Shown here in pieces: positions 13,901-25,500 of a DNA stretch of 64,000 nucleotides. The stretch covers positions 77,611,275 to 77,675,274 of the forward strand of contig OX457026.1 of assembly GCA_949752745.1 (NCBI GenBank). The letters run 5' to 3'. The DNA is from Protula sp. h YS-2021 (taxonomy: Eukaryota; Annelida; Polychaeta; Sabellida; Serpulidae). The stretch's first letter is position 1; each line of letters begins with the position of its first letter. The notes below the pieces were generated by a model. That model ran no database searches. It was given only the letters and a program-made list of their open reading frames with translations, and had not been told where the DNA came from. The position numbers and the translations under genes are program-made.

Positions 13901-16900
13901 CCCACCTGAACTTTCCTCTTCTTTCAAACTGAAAGAGGTTTTGACTGCAGATTCTGATACTGAAATTGATGTCACAACTGACCCCTCACGCATATATTTA
14001 AAGTGGACCAATGTATTCAGAGATGGAGAATCGGGTCTACAGGCATTTAAAGTATGTATTGGTACCAGTAAGGGTAGCTGTGATGTTGCAGAACAATTGA
14101 TCACTGATACCTCTGTAACTGGAGAGGTTGTGAGTGGAATATTGATGAGTGAGAACAAACGCTATCATTCTTCAGTGATCGCTTGCAATGCGGCAGATCT
14201 CTGCAGTGTTGCGTATTCGGATGGCTTCAAGGTAAACTAAAAGCAAAATCCCTCAGGTTTATAAGCAATGCAACTTGGAATGAATATGTCCGCGTAACGC
14301 AGAGAAAAACTGGACCAAAAAGTCATACGTTACATAACAATAATTATTTTAGAACTAACGCCTGCATATATTGCACCTCATGTTTACCTAGCTACTGTTT
14401 TGCTAGAAAAAATATCTCATAGACCAGGCCTTGGCCGAACTTTTTTCTGTGGTGTTGGACATCATTATCTCGTTTCCATTTGTGTTAAATATAGTTTAAT
14501 CATTTTTAAACGCTAACATGACCTAAAACATAAAACATGAATTTTAAGTTGCTTTTTTAATCGTTTGGAGTAAATGCAATGCAATTTAAAGATAATTACA
14601 TCCTGTGTAAGGTTATTTTCAGTTCTTTTTCTGCCTTTCGCGTACTTGTTATTTACCTGTATTTTTTATTACTTTTACTTTTGTACACCCGGAGGCCGAT
14701 TTTAGTGACCATAATAAGAAACAAAGCTAATTTTTGGCCCGAATTTAAAGCTTGGATTAATTTGCCTATGGCACTGCTAGGTTGACACATCAGCCCCTAC
14801 GACGGGTTTTGTTTATGCTGGAACCGGTCTTCATGACGATCGATTTACAACCGAAGCGTCCTTAGCGGCCGCCTCCTGGGATGGTTTTTACGATGACGGA
14901 AGTTTTATTAGATACTTCAATTACTGCGTGTCGACTGACGCTTCCAGTGGCATCTACATTGCATGTAGAAATACACGGGACCAATTAGCAACTATAAGCC
15001 TCCCTTCCGCGTTAAATCACGGTAGGCCGTTTATGGGAGCATTCAGAATATGCAAAAAATATGGTTTTATGAATAGTATTTAGATATATAGAAAATGTTA
15101 AAGGTTTGCATACAATTTGCAGTTTAATGTCACAATGAGATGCGGCGATTTCAACATGATTGTCTCATTGCCTTTTCACCTTAAACCTTTTTTATAAATT
15201 TCATAAACTGCACAAAATAGAGATGTATTTTGACAGCAAACAAAAAATGTAACAGCACAAAAATGTCAGTGCCTTACAAAGGTTTATAATCGGTAGTTTT
15301 TGAACGTTTTAGATGTGTGTGTATATTCTGCAATTTCCGCTGTGAATGGTGTTGGACTAGAATCCGATAAAATCTTCAGCAATTGTGCCACAGTTGACCT
15401 AACCCCTCCAGAGACAACTTTGATGTTAGAAACAGGAATTAATCTAGTTACAAATCCATCCTTCGAAGCGAACCTGCAGGATGAGTGGATGACGAGAAAT
15501 GACCAGTATACCATCGACGATCAAATACCATATGATGGCCTGAAATATATATGCCTCCGTGATAACGAAATTTACCAAACTTTAAATACCGTTTCAGGAC
15601 TGAAATATCGTTTTTCATTCGCAGCAAAAAGAAAGGACTTAGAGGTTCCACAGCCCTCAGCGACATGTTACATTAAGGCTGGTTCAGCATACGAAATGTA
15701 TGTACTTTCCGATAAAACAAACACTAACTATTCATTTCACGAGGAGTGGATATACCACCACCTGTATTTTCACTCAACCAACACAACGACGGTAATATCG
15801 TTAGGGACAAAGGAGAATAAGCTACCTGTCTGTTTTGACAATGTTGATGTGCAAGAAATAAGCTACACTGAAGGCATACAAGAAGAGGAGGGCAGCATTC
15901 ATGTCAAGCTCAGAACATCGCCCGAAAGCACAGAGCTTGTTGCAACCTGGAATATAGAAGATTTTGAATCATCCATTCTTAATACTGAGGTTGGTTTAGG
16001 AACCGTGCAAGGTATTTAATTGTTTCCTTTATGGTTATACCATGATAATGAAACGTTGCAGAGTGAAAAGTAAGAATAAATCCCATGATGTTAATTATGT
16101 CATTTAAAAAGACAACATTGGTTGATTTTTTTAAATTTTATTTCTGAAAGAGTATTACATGAAAAAGTTGGCATTTTGCCGACAGATAGTTTCATGCTGT
16201 GGATTAAGTGATAGATATCCTGTTTTTACTTCAGGAGGGGTGCAAATTTCCAAATTCAAGTCCGTTGGTAATCACAAAACATACAGGAAGGGCGGTCTTA
16301 AGCTTCAGCATGGCACCGTCGTGCATATAACTTTAAAAGTGACCAATGGTGCAGGCTTGTTTTCCGTTTTCTATGGTCCACCTGTTGTAGTTGACATAAC
16401 GCCGCCGGAAATCATATCATTCGAGGTAACGAGTTTGGGTTCTTGTTTTAATTCATAAACTGGGTCTTAATATCACTCAGGCGTGTTGAATGGTGGATGA
16501 AGAACTGAATGAAGCATGGTATGAAGAGTAGTAATGCTTTAAAGAACCATAGATACAACATTTATTATAAGCTTATAGTCTATGCTTATTTGTTATAGCT
16601 CAATACTACCAACAACATTCTGACATCGTTTGGTGTTAATATCGCATGGGAATCTGTCGATGCTGAAAGTGGCGTAGAAACTTGCTGGATTTCAGGTGAA
16701 TTTCATTTTTAAATTTAATTTCAATGCCAAATCAGGTTAACAAGCGTGTTGCAGCGTCACTGATGTACGCCTGAAGTGGTATATCACAGCTGGTTCAGCT
16801 AAAATATCATTTTATAGTGTCATGGATGACATGAAGAAGTGTGTCTCAGCGCAGAATGCCGGGACTCCTAAAAATTAGCTTACCATTACATGAAGGGCAA

Positions 16901-18548
16901 CTGATGCCGTATTTTTGACTGTGAAAATGGTATTTTGGAGCCCTAAACAAAACTTTATCTGCGCTAAATAATTCTTATTTTTTTTAATAAATGTACTTCT
17001 ATGATAAAGATACTATTATATATAATTATTTTTTCTAAAACAGGTGTAACTGAAGACGGTATAGAGGTGCTAGGAGTTCGGGAAGTGGCAGCAGAAGGAT
17101 CTCAAAATTTCCGTATCAATTTCAACTTGCAGCATGGACAAAATGTGCACTTCCTTTTACGATGCAAGAGCAATATTGGATTAGTGACGTCATCGAGATC
17201 GAATGTCATTACCATGGTTACACAAGGACCTGATGTCTCAAATGCCGAGTTCACTGTTATTCACGAGCCAACGACCATGTATCCAGAACGTGGCCACCAT
17301 ATATCCAGCGTGGACCATGTATGGCTCAAGTGGGCGGGCGTACGAGATGACGTAACCATTGACCATTGCCAGGTAAAAGAAACCTTCTAGAAATTCAAAA
17401 TAATTTTAATGAGCTACGGTGGACCGGTGCTTCAATGTGAAATTCAAAACGCAGTGCCAAAACTCGAAGCCAATATATCTTTACAGGTCAATCTGGCAAA
17501 TCTGAGTGACAGTGCTGTGTCATGGAGTGAAGTTGGCAGCAAACAAAGGCGCTTTTTGAATGTGCAAAACCTGAACCTTGAAAACGGAAGAACCTACACC
17601 TTAGAATTGCGATGCACGAACGTGGGTGGATTTAGCAGTGACCTGCTCACAACTCAATTTATGGTCGACACGGTTGCACCAAACCTCAGTGGTGCGTTTT
17701 TTTTCTCACTTTCTCTTCGCGATAGAAATCAACATTATGTTGAGTCTTAATATTAAAACACAGATGTTAATCCAGAATTTGAAAACTTTATGCGTTGAAA
17801 AATTATGCGTTGAAATTTGTTGCAGATATTTCATCTGCCGTCTTGCGCAAACATGTTGTGACGTTTATTTGTGTTAATTTCTGCTTTTTGTTTGTACTTT
17901 CAGGAGATGACATTGAACATACCTGGATAAATGAAAACACTTTGCTGATTGACTGGACAGCTTGCTTTATCAGTAGGAGTGAACTTGTGTTTCAAGTCCA
18001 TGCTGGTAATTTTTTTGCCATATTGTTACATATTGCTGCCATATTGTTTTTGCCAAAGGAACACATGCACTGTAGTTTATGCGAAATCATACCGAATGTA
18101 TAATTTAGAAGCGCAAGTACTTGACCAGCAATACATTCTACCATTTGATTAATTCTATTAATGCAGACACAGCTCAACACAGCTGTTATGATTAAAGAGG
18201 AAACATATTATTATCAGTTTTATTTATTTATTTTGATTTTTATTAATCTATTTTTTTTTATTAAAGGGGTTGTTCTCATTGCATTGAAAATATGAAATTT
18301 CACTAAATGAAAGATTCAAAGTTTTCCAGCTAAACGAAAATACTGTGACTGATTGATAACAATAGCCCTCTTTTTACGTATTTTTGCTAGGCGCCGTGCG
18401 AGGGGGAGCAGGGGTACTGAAGTGGGCGGAGACATCCTCCACAACAATGCAGATCTTACGGCTCGACAACACACTACAATATGACGTCACGGTGGTGGCT
18501 ATTAACATGGCAGGGCTGCACACAAGCCAGACAGTTCTCATTGGTTAA
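18..18548 (+). CDS. Large multi-exon extracellular protein with FN3-like 'TPP' repeats (5' end outside window)
   Basis: I traced 31 exons with GT-AG junctions and consistent phase: 18-180, 595-727, 963-1217, 1399-1589, 1783-2020, 3664-3876, 5656-5761, 6115-6231, 7015-7182, 7327-7472, 7561-7686, 7992-8130, 8433-8619, 8786-9003, 9297-9409, 10119-10232, 10384-10512, 10649-10945, 11296-11430, 11708-11888, 12168-12290, 12439-12597, 13795-14231, 14781-15021, 15313-16011, 16235-16425, 16599-16695, 17044-17372, 17487-17691, 17904-18005, 18391-18548 (TAA). They encode 2035 residues. The protein is a string of beta-sandwich repeats. Each ends near a VDTTPP/DVTPP/VDLTPP/VDITPP linker and carries a central W and a YY(V/T) strand, as in fibronectin type III folds. 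Exon 15313-16011 adds an NPSFE-type jelly-roll segment (galactose-binding-like); exon 11708-11888 has a Cys-rich patch (CESHCTCAPHGRIHC). No membrane segment is seen, and the end (TVLIG) is not an anchor. A secreted matrix or surface role is inference; I do not recognise the family by name. Confidence 0.8.
4934..5446 (+). repeat. Dispersed repeat, copy 1 (about 515 bp), in an intron
   Basis: This intronic stretch is closely similar, in the same orientation, to 60851-61365. Shared landmarks are the start ACAAGCCTTTGGCTTGCAAG, the interior 'AAACGCCATGTTAAAAGAGC' (with one change in copy 2), 'CAGTCAATAAAACCTTAAGT', and the end TTCTAGTTTA. The first 15 bases form a small palindrome (CAAGCC-TTT-GGCTTG). 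It codes for nothing recognisable. It lies between exons 3664-3876 and 5656-5761 of the extracellular-protein gene. It is probably a non-autonomous mobile element; the class is unknown. Confidence 0.7.
7866..7952. repeat. (CT)n microsatellite, about 87 bp
   Basis: An uninterrupted CT dinucleotide run lies in the intron before exon 7992-8130, about 40 bp upstream of the acceptor, where it extends the polypyrimidine context. The minus-strand open frame through it (Arg-Glu repeats) is a by-product of the repeat. Confidence 0.95.
8937..9155 (+). repeat. 109-bp tandem duplication of an exon end with its splice donor
   Basis: The last 67 bases of exon 8786-9003, its GT donor and the next 40 or so intron bases recur immediately downstream (second unit from about 9046), with a handful of substitutions. 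The second copy keeps the reading-like segment and a GGTGGGTAAC donor-like end but has no acceptor of its own. I placed the exon end at 9003 because it joins in phase to 9297. Confidence 0.85.
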
Positions 18549-21286
18549 GGTTTATGGCGGGACACACCCTTTATCTACAGTAAAAACTCGTTATGACATC
18601 TTTTATAGAACCTCGTCATAAAATCCGTCATAAAACCTCGCTCTAACGACATCGCTTATAAAGTCAAAATGACATCACTTGTTTACATCACAACTCTGTT
18701 GTCCCACGTAAGCTTTTTCGTGTTTTTAAGAATCGATTATATGGGATATAACGACACAATTCCTCGATCCCGGTCATGTCGATGTAGCCAGACTCTGCTG
18801 TAGATATTAAACGCTAAGTTTGAATCTGCGTATTTGACTATTATCATTTAGTTTTTAAATTGTGTGTGTTTATTATATCTGGTTTGCATGTTGAGCTTCT
18901 TTTTATGTAACAGCTTAGCTATGTTCCCTACTTATTCATTACGTTGCTGATATTTCTATTTATCAATGGGCTGTTTGAATTGCGTGTGGTACAACTGATT
19001 TTAACAGTACATTTTATTTCATGTAAAAAATACTGATAAGATTTCAGAGAGCTCAGATCATTTTCCCCCAGCTCACTTCCACAGTCTAACCAGATAATCC
19101 GCCGGGAGGCAAACATGCGTTTATTAAACTTTGGGATTTTTAATCCTCTACTTTTTCGAAGTCGTACGATTTCGGTTGTGTTTCCGTATGATTCCTTTTT
19201 TCGCCAAAACCTTGTCACGCGAACTCCCCTGAGACGGCTAGGGATAGGACGACCACATTTGGCAGAGACATAATGTATATAGCACGTGTAGTTGGTCCAT
19301 CTCATTTTTTTAGAAATTCATTAATAGTTTATATCCCAAAATGGAAATTGAAATTTTGCCATTGGAGCAATTATAAGGGGGCACATGCTAAGATGAAGCA
19401 GTTAAGGCACATGATATTAGCAGTCATGTTGATTGCCCAGCTGTCCACAATGAAAGCGATTATAGCATGCGTGTGCTGTTGACTGCAGTGTTTCAGTTTT
19501 CCCCCATTTGCTAAAGAGTATATACACATATATTTGAAACTGTATATATGCAGAATAATTATTGTTTGAGTTTTTTTTATATTAGCTTTAACATACCTGT
19601 TATTTGGTGACTGTGAAATCTTTTTTTATGAACATATATCCATGCTTGTCGTGACTTTGAGGCTTAAATGAAATGTTCAGATTGAAGAAGCAAAAACGAT
19701 TGTCTATTCACTGTATATATCGATGTCAAACACTAATAAATAACGAGGTTGAAACGATATTCTGCTTGCGAATTTGAAAATGTAGCACGGTTCTACGTTA
19801 TCGTCTCGCACCACAGACAGGGGAAGGGGGAGGGAGAAAAAATAACATGTATTTCATGTTCAAATGTTTAGTCTGTTGCCTGAAAAGAATTAACAAATAC
19901 AAACCGTTCTATAGTCCGGTCTAATGCCAAAAAAGGATACGTTTCTACAACATTTTGAAAGCATTCGACCAAACCAAGTCTTTGGCCTTTTTGAAAGACC
20001 AACGGTGAAGTTTATTAAACTCAAAGGAAGTAAGCGATAATGATAAAGAAGTGCTGCAAGTGTCCGGGAAGGCAGGGGCTCCTTCTTCGCTTCAGACTGA
20101 GCAACAGATTCGGCGCAGCTTCCGCCTGCCTTTGGCTTGTGTGTACGCAGAACGCAAACGCCCATAAGGTGTGGCATCTTTTCAGTTGTTGATAAATCAT
20201 ATGTATTTATTTATAAACGTTTACAGGTAAAACGTTGATCCAAAAACAAAATCAACCACAAAAGCAAAGCATGTACAGATCTACTTTGAGTCAACATGAA
20301 GATTTTATTGACCTAAAGGTCCATATTTTCTAACTGGTCAAAAGCACTTGTTGCCTCGAAATAAGTGAATATCTGCTAATTGTGAACTTATTAATTTGCT
20401 CCTTTTAATCTGACCCAATTTTAAATGCTTAAGCTGTATTCTGTATTGCACTTGATATAAAAATGAAATATTTGATAGCAAAATTTCAATTCTGAGCTCA
20501 ATAATTTATTTTCTCTTTATTGATATCAAGAATCTATTTTAGATAACGTTATTTCAGAATAAGACTTTTTAAATTTATATTTTGAAATCTGCAAATGATT
20601 TTCTGATCTAAAAAATTTGAATTTTGATGTCAAAAAATGGTGCTGCTATTACTGATATCAGTAATTCAGTTTTTCAACTGCAAAATTTAATTGACGATTC
20701 CTCAAATTTTATTTAAATATATGCCTCCCTTAAGATTTTTGAATTTGTAAAACTTACATTTTTGATCTCAAAACTAAATTTTTTTTATCTAAAATGCAAT
20801 TATTTACAGCAAAATATAACTTAATGAGATCTACACTAATTTACTGATATCTTTATCTTTATATCATTTTGACATCAAACATTAGCATTAAATGGCATTC
20901 CATAGTTACCATAGGGCGTCACGTTCCAACAAAAAACATGATTATGCCCTAACTTTAATTACGGCTCACACATAGTTAACGAACTGGTGAAACACGAAAG
21001 TAAATAAAAATATAAATAAAAAAAATGATGTACAGGCACAAAAATAGGCCCACTCAAATCTGTATTTTTAAACACCTCTTCTCATATTGAACTATTCGAC
21101 ACTTCATGTAGAAAATACATTTCCCATTGAAAAGCTCTCAGACTCATAAATCACGAAACGTAAACTTTTCCATATACGAAGCGTTTATTGGCTAACACTC
21201 AGCAGTTATCGGTGCAAGACGTCCATTTACTAGGCCATATCGCGCCAAAACCGTCAGTGCAAAATAAAAAACAAAACAAAACAATA
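18549..21286. other. Intergenic spacer, no gene seen
   Basis: This is the spacer between the convergent ends of the extracellular-protein gene and MED23. It is AT-rich, with long stretches of low-complexity ATTT/AAAT text around 20.4-20.9 kb. An AATAAA at 19735-19740 could be a distant polyadenylation signal for the plus-strand gene, but it is 1.2 kb past the stop and no nearer one is convincing. Open frames here are short and show no recognisable domains. Confidence 0.5.
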
Positions 21287-21740
21287 CCACTATACATCGG
21301 GGTAACTGCACATTTTCACATTTCAAAAATCTGGCAATTTTTCATTTTTTGAGAAAAATGAAAAATAATCATGCTTTGCACATCTGCAATATACGCTCTC
21401 TATGTGTGCAAAAGAAAAATAAAATTCCTTTCATAGTGACTGAGATCTATCGCGTACAAACTTACCACTATACATAGGGGCAATTGCACATTTTCACAAC
21501 ACTTCAAAAATTTGGCAATTTTTCATTTTTTGAGAATAATTAAAAATAACCACACGTTGCACACCTCCAATATATGTTTTCTCTCTGTGCAAGAAAGAAA
21601 TGAAATAACTGTATTAGTTACTGAGATATGGCGCGTACAAACTTACCACTATAGATGGAGACAGACAGACGGACGAACGGACACGGCCCGTTTCATAAGT
21701 CCCCACTCCGCGCCACGCGCAGTGGCGGGGGACTAATAAA
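21287..21740 (+). repeat. Tandem-core repeat element with 3' hairpin (about 180-bp units)
   Basis: Two units of about 180 bp start at 21287 and 21465, and a third start is visible at 21646 (shared 'CCACTATA', then 'GCACATTTTCACA' and 'TTTTTCATTTTTTGAGAA'). They are followed by a GACAGACAGACGGACGAACG tract, a GC-rich hairpin (about 21700-21733) and CTAATAA. The element at 38.6-39.8 kb has the same architecture: tandem core, GACGGACAGAC tract, hairpin, CTAATAA. This resembles 'pearl'/HINE-type Helentron-derived elements; that assignment is inference from structure. Confidence 0.6.
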
Positions 21741-22402
21741 GTTACCAAGGATAAACTAATAGATTTAATGATAAAACCGCACATGCAGGAGGATTGATCT
21801 GAAAAACCCTCCTGGAGCCTGCAGCACTGGTAGCACGAGCCTGAAAAGCTACTGAGAACAGTTCGCAAGGCTAATGAGGGTTTTCTTACAAGTCCAAACG
21901 CAAGTGTGGTTTTATTTTTATTTCATGATTTTTGGTACAAATATCTTCTTTCATAAATAAGAATATTTTTGACACTCCTTTGCGATGTTTTCCGTCGCGT
22001 ATTACGTTGCTTTGGCGATACGAGCTGCACAGTTCCAACAGTGCGTAGCGCGATGTTTGTGATACTGGAAGAGCGGTAACGCACTTCATATTTGCAGGCC
22101 AAAACACAACTGTTCCGTCTGCACGCGCACTGTCAACCAAGAAATAAATATTATAACTGTCTATAAGCATCCACAACAAATGAAACACTTCCCCGGCATT
22201 CTCCACAGCTGGGTCAAAAAATCAAAAACACTGCTTGCGAGCCGAAGACCACGCCTCTCAAATCATGCGGTAACACTAAATGCAGAATGTCACGAACACA
22301 AACGATGTCGGCAAAGGAATCCCGGGTCTACGGATGACATCGAGGCACTGGCTCTGCGGCGGGGGGGGGGGGCGGGGGAGGGGAGGGCAGGGGTGGTGGG
22401 TT

Positions 22403-22461
22403 ACCGTGGTGGGCGATATAACGGACCAGCAGCTGTAAGGTGGGCCGCAGATGACGTCTCT
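22403..22461 (-). repeat. Diverged copy of part of the MED23 terminal exon
   Basis: This stretch matches 22527-22585, which lies inside the last coding exon of MED23, at most positions (for example CCGTGGTGGGC, CAGCTGTA, CAGATGACGT). On the minus strand it lies just downstream of the MED23 stop, so it would be in the 3' UTR. G-rich runs flank it on both sides. Confidence 0.8.
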
Positions 22462-22501
22462 GAGGCGAGGGGGGAGGGGAGGGGGGCGGGTAGGGGTGTG
22501 G

Positions 22502-25500
22502 TTAGCCCACGGCTGTCTCGTCCTTGCCGTGGTGGGCAATATACCGGAGCCGCAGCTGTAGGGCGGGCCTCAGATGACGTATGACCTTCTCCACTTCGTT
22601 CTTCACGCCGTCGCCAACAAACATGTACTTGATGTGATATCTAAAGACGATCAGTTAAGTCAAAAATTGAAAACTGAATTTTGTCCATATCTTTTCGTTT
22701 GTGCAATCTGCTTGTGCAGGTGGAGGGCGGGGAGGGGTGGGGGGGGGGGTCGTGTTCTCTCCTCGGTGATGTGAAATATTTCAAGGAGTTTCTATTAAAC
22801 AAACGATGTATGAAACATGAACAACATAAGCCGCTTCCAAAACAAAACAAAAACCAGCCAAACGTTATGAAAAAAAAAAAACAACAGGAAAAGAGAAATT
22901 GCACAGAAAATATTAAATTTCTGAATACATTTACACATAATTCCTGTAACTGTGCATATTAAAAGCTTTAGGAAGCACGTTTATAAAAGGATACAGGAAG
23001 TCTGTGATGGGGTCCATGTGGTGTAAATGATCGCACGATCTGTCCACGTTTTCAAGCATCTCGTATAATTCTATTGTTAGCTGAAAAAAAAAAACAGCAG
23101 ACCGCCAGTGCAACAGAACAATCAAATAACAAAAATGTTATCATTTTAAAAAAAGTAAATTTTGAAATATTCCCAAGCATTATTTTTTTCGGATGTGGCA
23201 TACCAATTTTTTTTTTGTGTGCCTACCAATTTTTTTTTTTTTGGCCGGGGGACACCCATCACTTTCTCGACACCAACTCCGCAGCGATCACTTATAAATA
23301 ACCATCGGAGGAAAACGGTAAAATATCACAGGTATTGAAAATTTCTTCAAGCTTGCGTGATGTATGGAGCATATTTATGACGTCATTTAACACACATACA
23401 CCTCTTGTTAAGCAACAACGTTCAAAGGAGAAACACATTTTCTGTTCAAGATTTAAAACTTTACCAAAATAATTCAGACATTTTTAGAAAACAAACCAAA
23501 GTAACCCATATTTTCTCCCTAAAAGTATTTGCTATAAGACACAGTTATACATAATATAAGCTGTGTATAGTGAACAAATTGTAGCGGAACTTACATCAAG
23601 AAGACATCGTGTTCTCTCTGTGTGGAACCGCTGAAGGAACGGACCCACCAGGTGGCACACAAATAGGAACTGTTCCTCCGTCTTAACAACACTCTTCACA
23701 TTCTCTTTCAGAAACCTAGACAAAGACACATTCAGAAAAAAAAATCAACACAGGTTAAATTCACAGATTCTGTTTCCACTACTATAAATAAGTATTCAAC
23801 GCAACAAATTTTAATGCGCCACAATACGGTAATAAATGGATTTGAGGAAGGGAGAAATGACAGTAAAAACCCAGAACTACTGCGACATTCTCGACCTGAG
23901 AGGGAGGGGGGGGGGGGTGGGGGCGTTGAGGAGGAGGGAGAGGGGGACTGATCACAGGCAAACAAGTCCCTTACTTGGGCAGCGCGGTGAGCTGACCGAT
24001 GCTGGCGTGCTGCCACACGGCATGACTCATCGCCAGCACGTAGGCGCACGGCTGCTCACTCATCACCTGGTGGCTGCCTGAGAAGTTGAACAGCTGGAAG
24101 ACGCCCCTGCGCGTCGACTCGCTGGGAGCGGTCAGCAGTGGGCTGCTCAGGGCCTCGATGATTTTCTCCTGGACCACAACCCAGTACGGCTCCTGAAACG
24201 AGCCAATCAAAAGCCTCGTTCTATATGTGTACAGGTTATGGTCATATTTCCCTCCCTTCCTCAGTCTCTCTCACAGTCGCGCCAAAATTCTCAGAACTAC
24301 GGTAATTTGCTCACAAGATGTACATAAATTGAGCGCTTACTGGCAAGGCCGTTAGGATCAGGCCCACTGCATTCATCCAGGCCATAATCTCGTCTCGCTT
24401 CACTTGATTGCTACTGAAAATTAAACATGCCGGATTTGTTCAAACACATGCGGCATCATTTATAATATTAATGATTTTAGAGCTATTTTGTTTATGTACT
24501 TGATTTTCATTTTTCATCTCTCCCTTGTTATCATTCTACTGAAAGAACAAGCTAAAGTAGAACACGATTAAACCTAGAAAAATTGAGACAAAAAACCTGT
24601 AGAGAAGTAAAACGCAAGAGCTCAATGACAGTAGATCCCCACTGCGAGAACACTGTTCAGCAATCGAGGTCCTTCCTCGCCACCCCTCCCCCTCCCACCC
24701 CCGTGCACACTATGGCGTCACCTACCCGGTGAGTACGATGTGCATCAGGGCGGCGCCCACCTCCTTGCCGGGAACGGGCAGGGCCATCAGCTCCACGCAC
24801 GTGGCATGCACCGCATGTGCCGTCGGGTTGGAGAACTCGCTGAAGCGCCAGTCGCAGTTTGGGAATGGCGTTTGATTCTTGCCCGCAATAGCTGTCAGCA
24901 AAAATCTTAACATGAGTTATACACAGCACCATCTTTACAGAGCATCCTTGTGAGCTGTTCTGACGTCACCACTATAAACCGAATTTAACACAACTTACCG
25001 TGACAAGCTAAGATTACACAGAATGATTTCAACACTAAAAAAAGGCTGATCTTGACCAAACGGCCGCGGTCTGACCCGTTATGCAATTTGTTTGAAGGGC
25101 ATACTTCTGACAAGGCGGTGGACGAGTTTGACGTAGTAGTCGGAGGCCGGGTGCCACACTGGCTCCTCAGTGTTCTTCAGATACTCCTCAAACTCCTCAC
25201 TCACGCACCAGCCAGGCTTCGACTCCCGCAAATAGCCTGCGGCAACAACAGAGGTCAAGAGGTCATGCTGTACAGTGGACAAGGGAGAGCAGTGATTGTC
25301 CCGGGTGTGGGGAAAAAGGAGGGATTTTGGAAAAAGTATTGGGCCATTTTGTCCCCTGTTGCTCCAAAAATGGGGTCATTTTTTAACAAAAAGGGGGGAT
25401 CCCCCAATGCCCTGCTCTAGAATAATCACTGCCGATAAACTTAATATTAATGGAAGAAAACACACACATCAAAAATGCTGTTTCTGTGTATATTTTAAGG

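Noticed and set aside
17409..17486. Open extension upstream of exon 17487-17691
   Set aside because: Joining from the donor at 17372 to any acceptor near 17409 gives a stop. The TTACAG acceptor at 17481-17486 restores phase.
23971..24210. Minus-strand MED23 exons as separate short genes (also at 25079, 27450, 33451 and others)
   Set aside because: Each is an exon of one gene; splice sites and phase join them.
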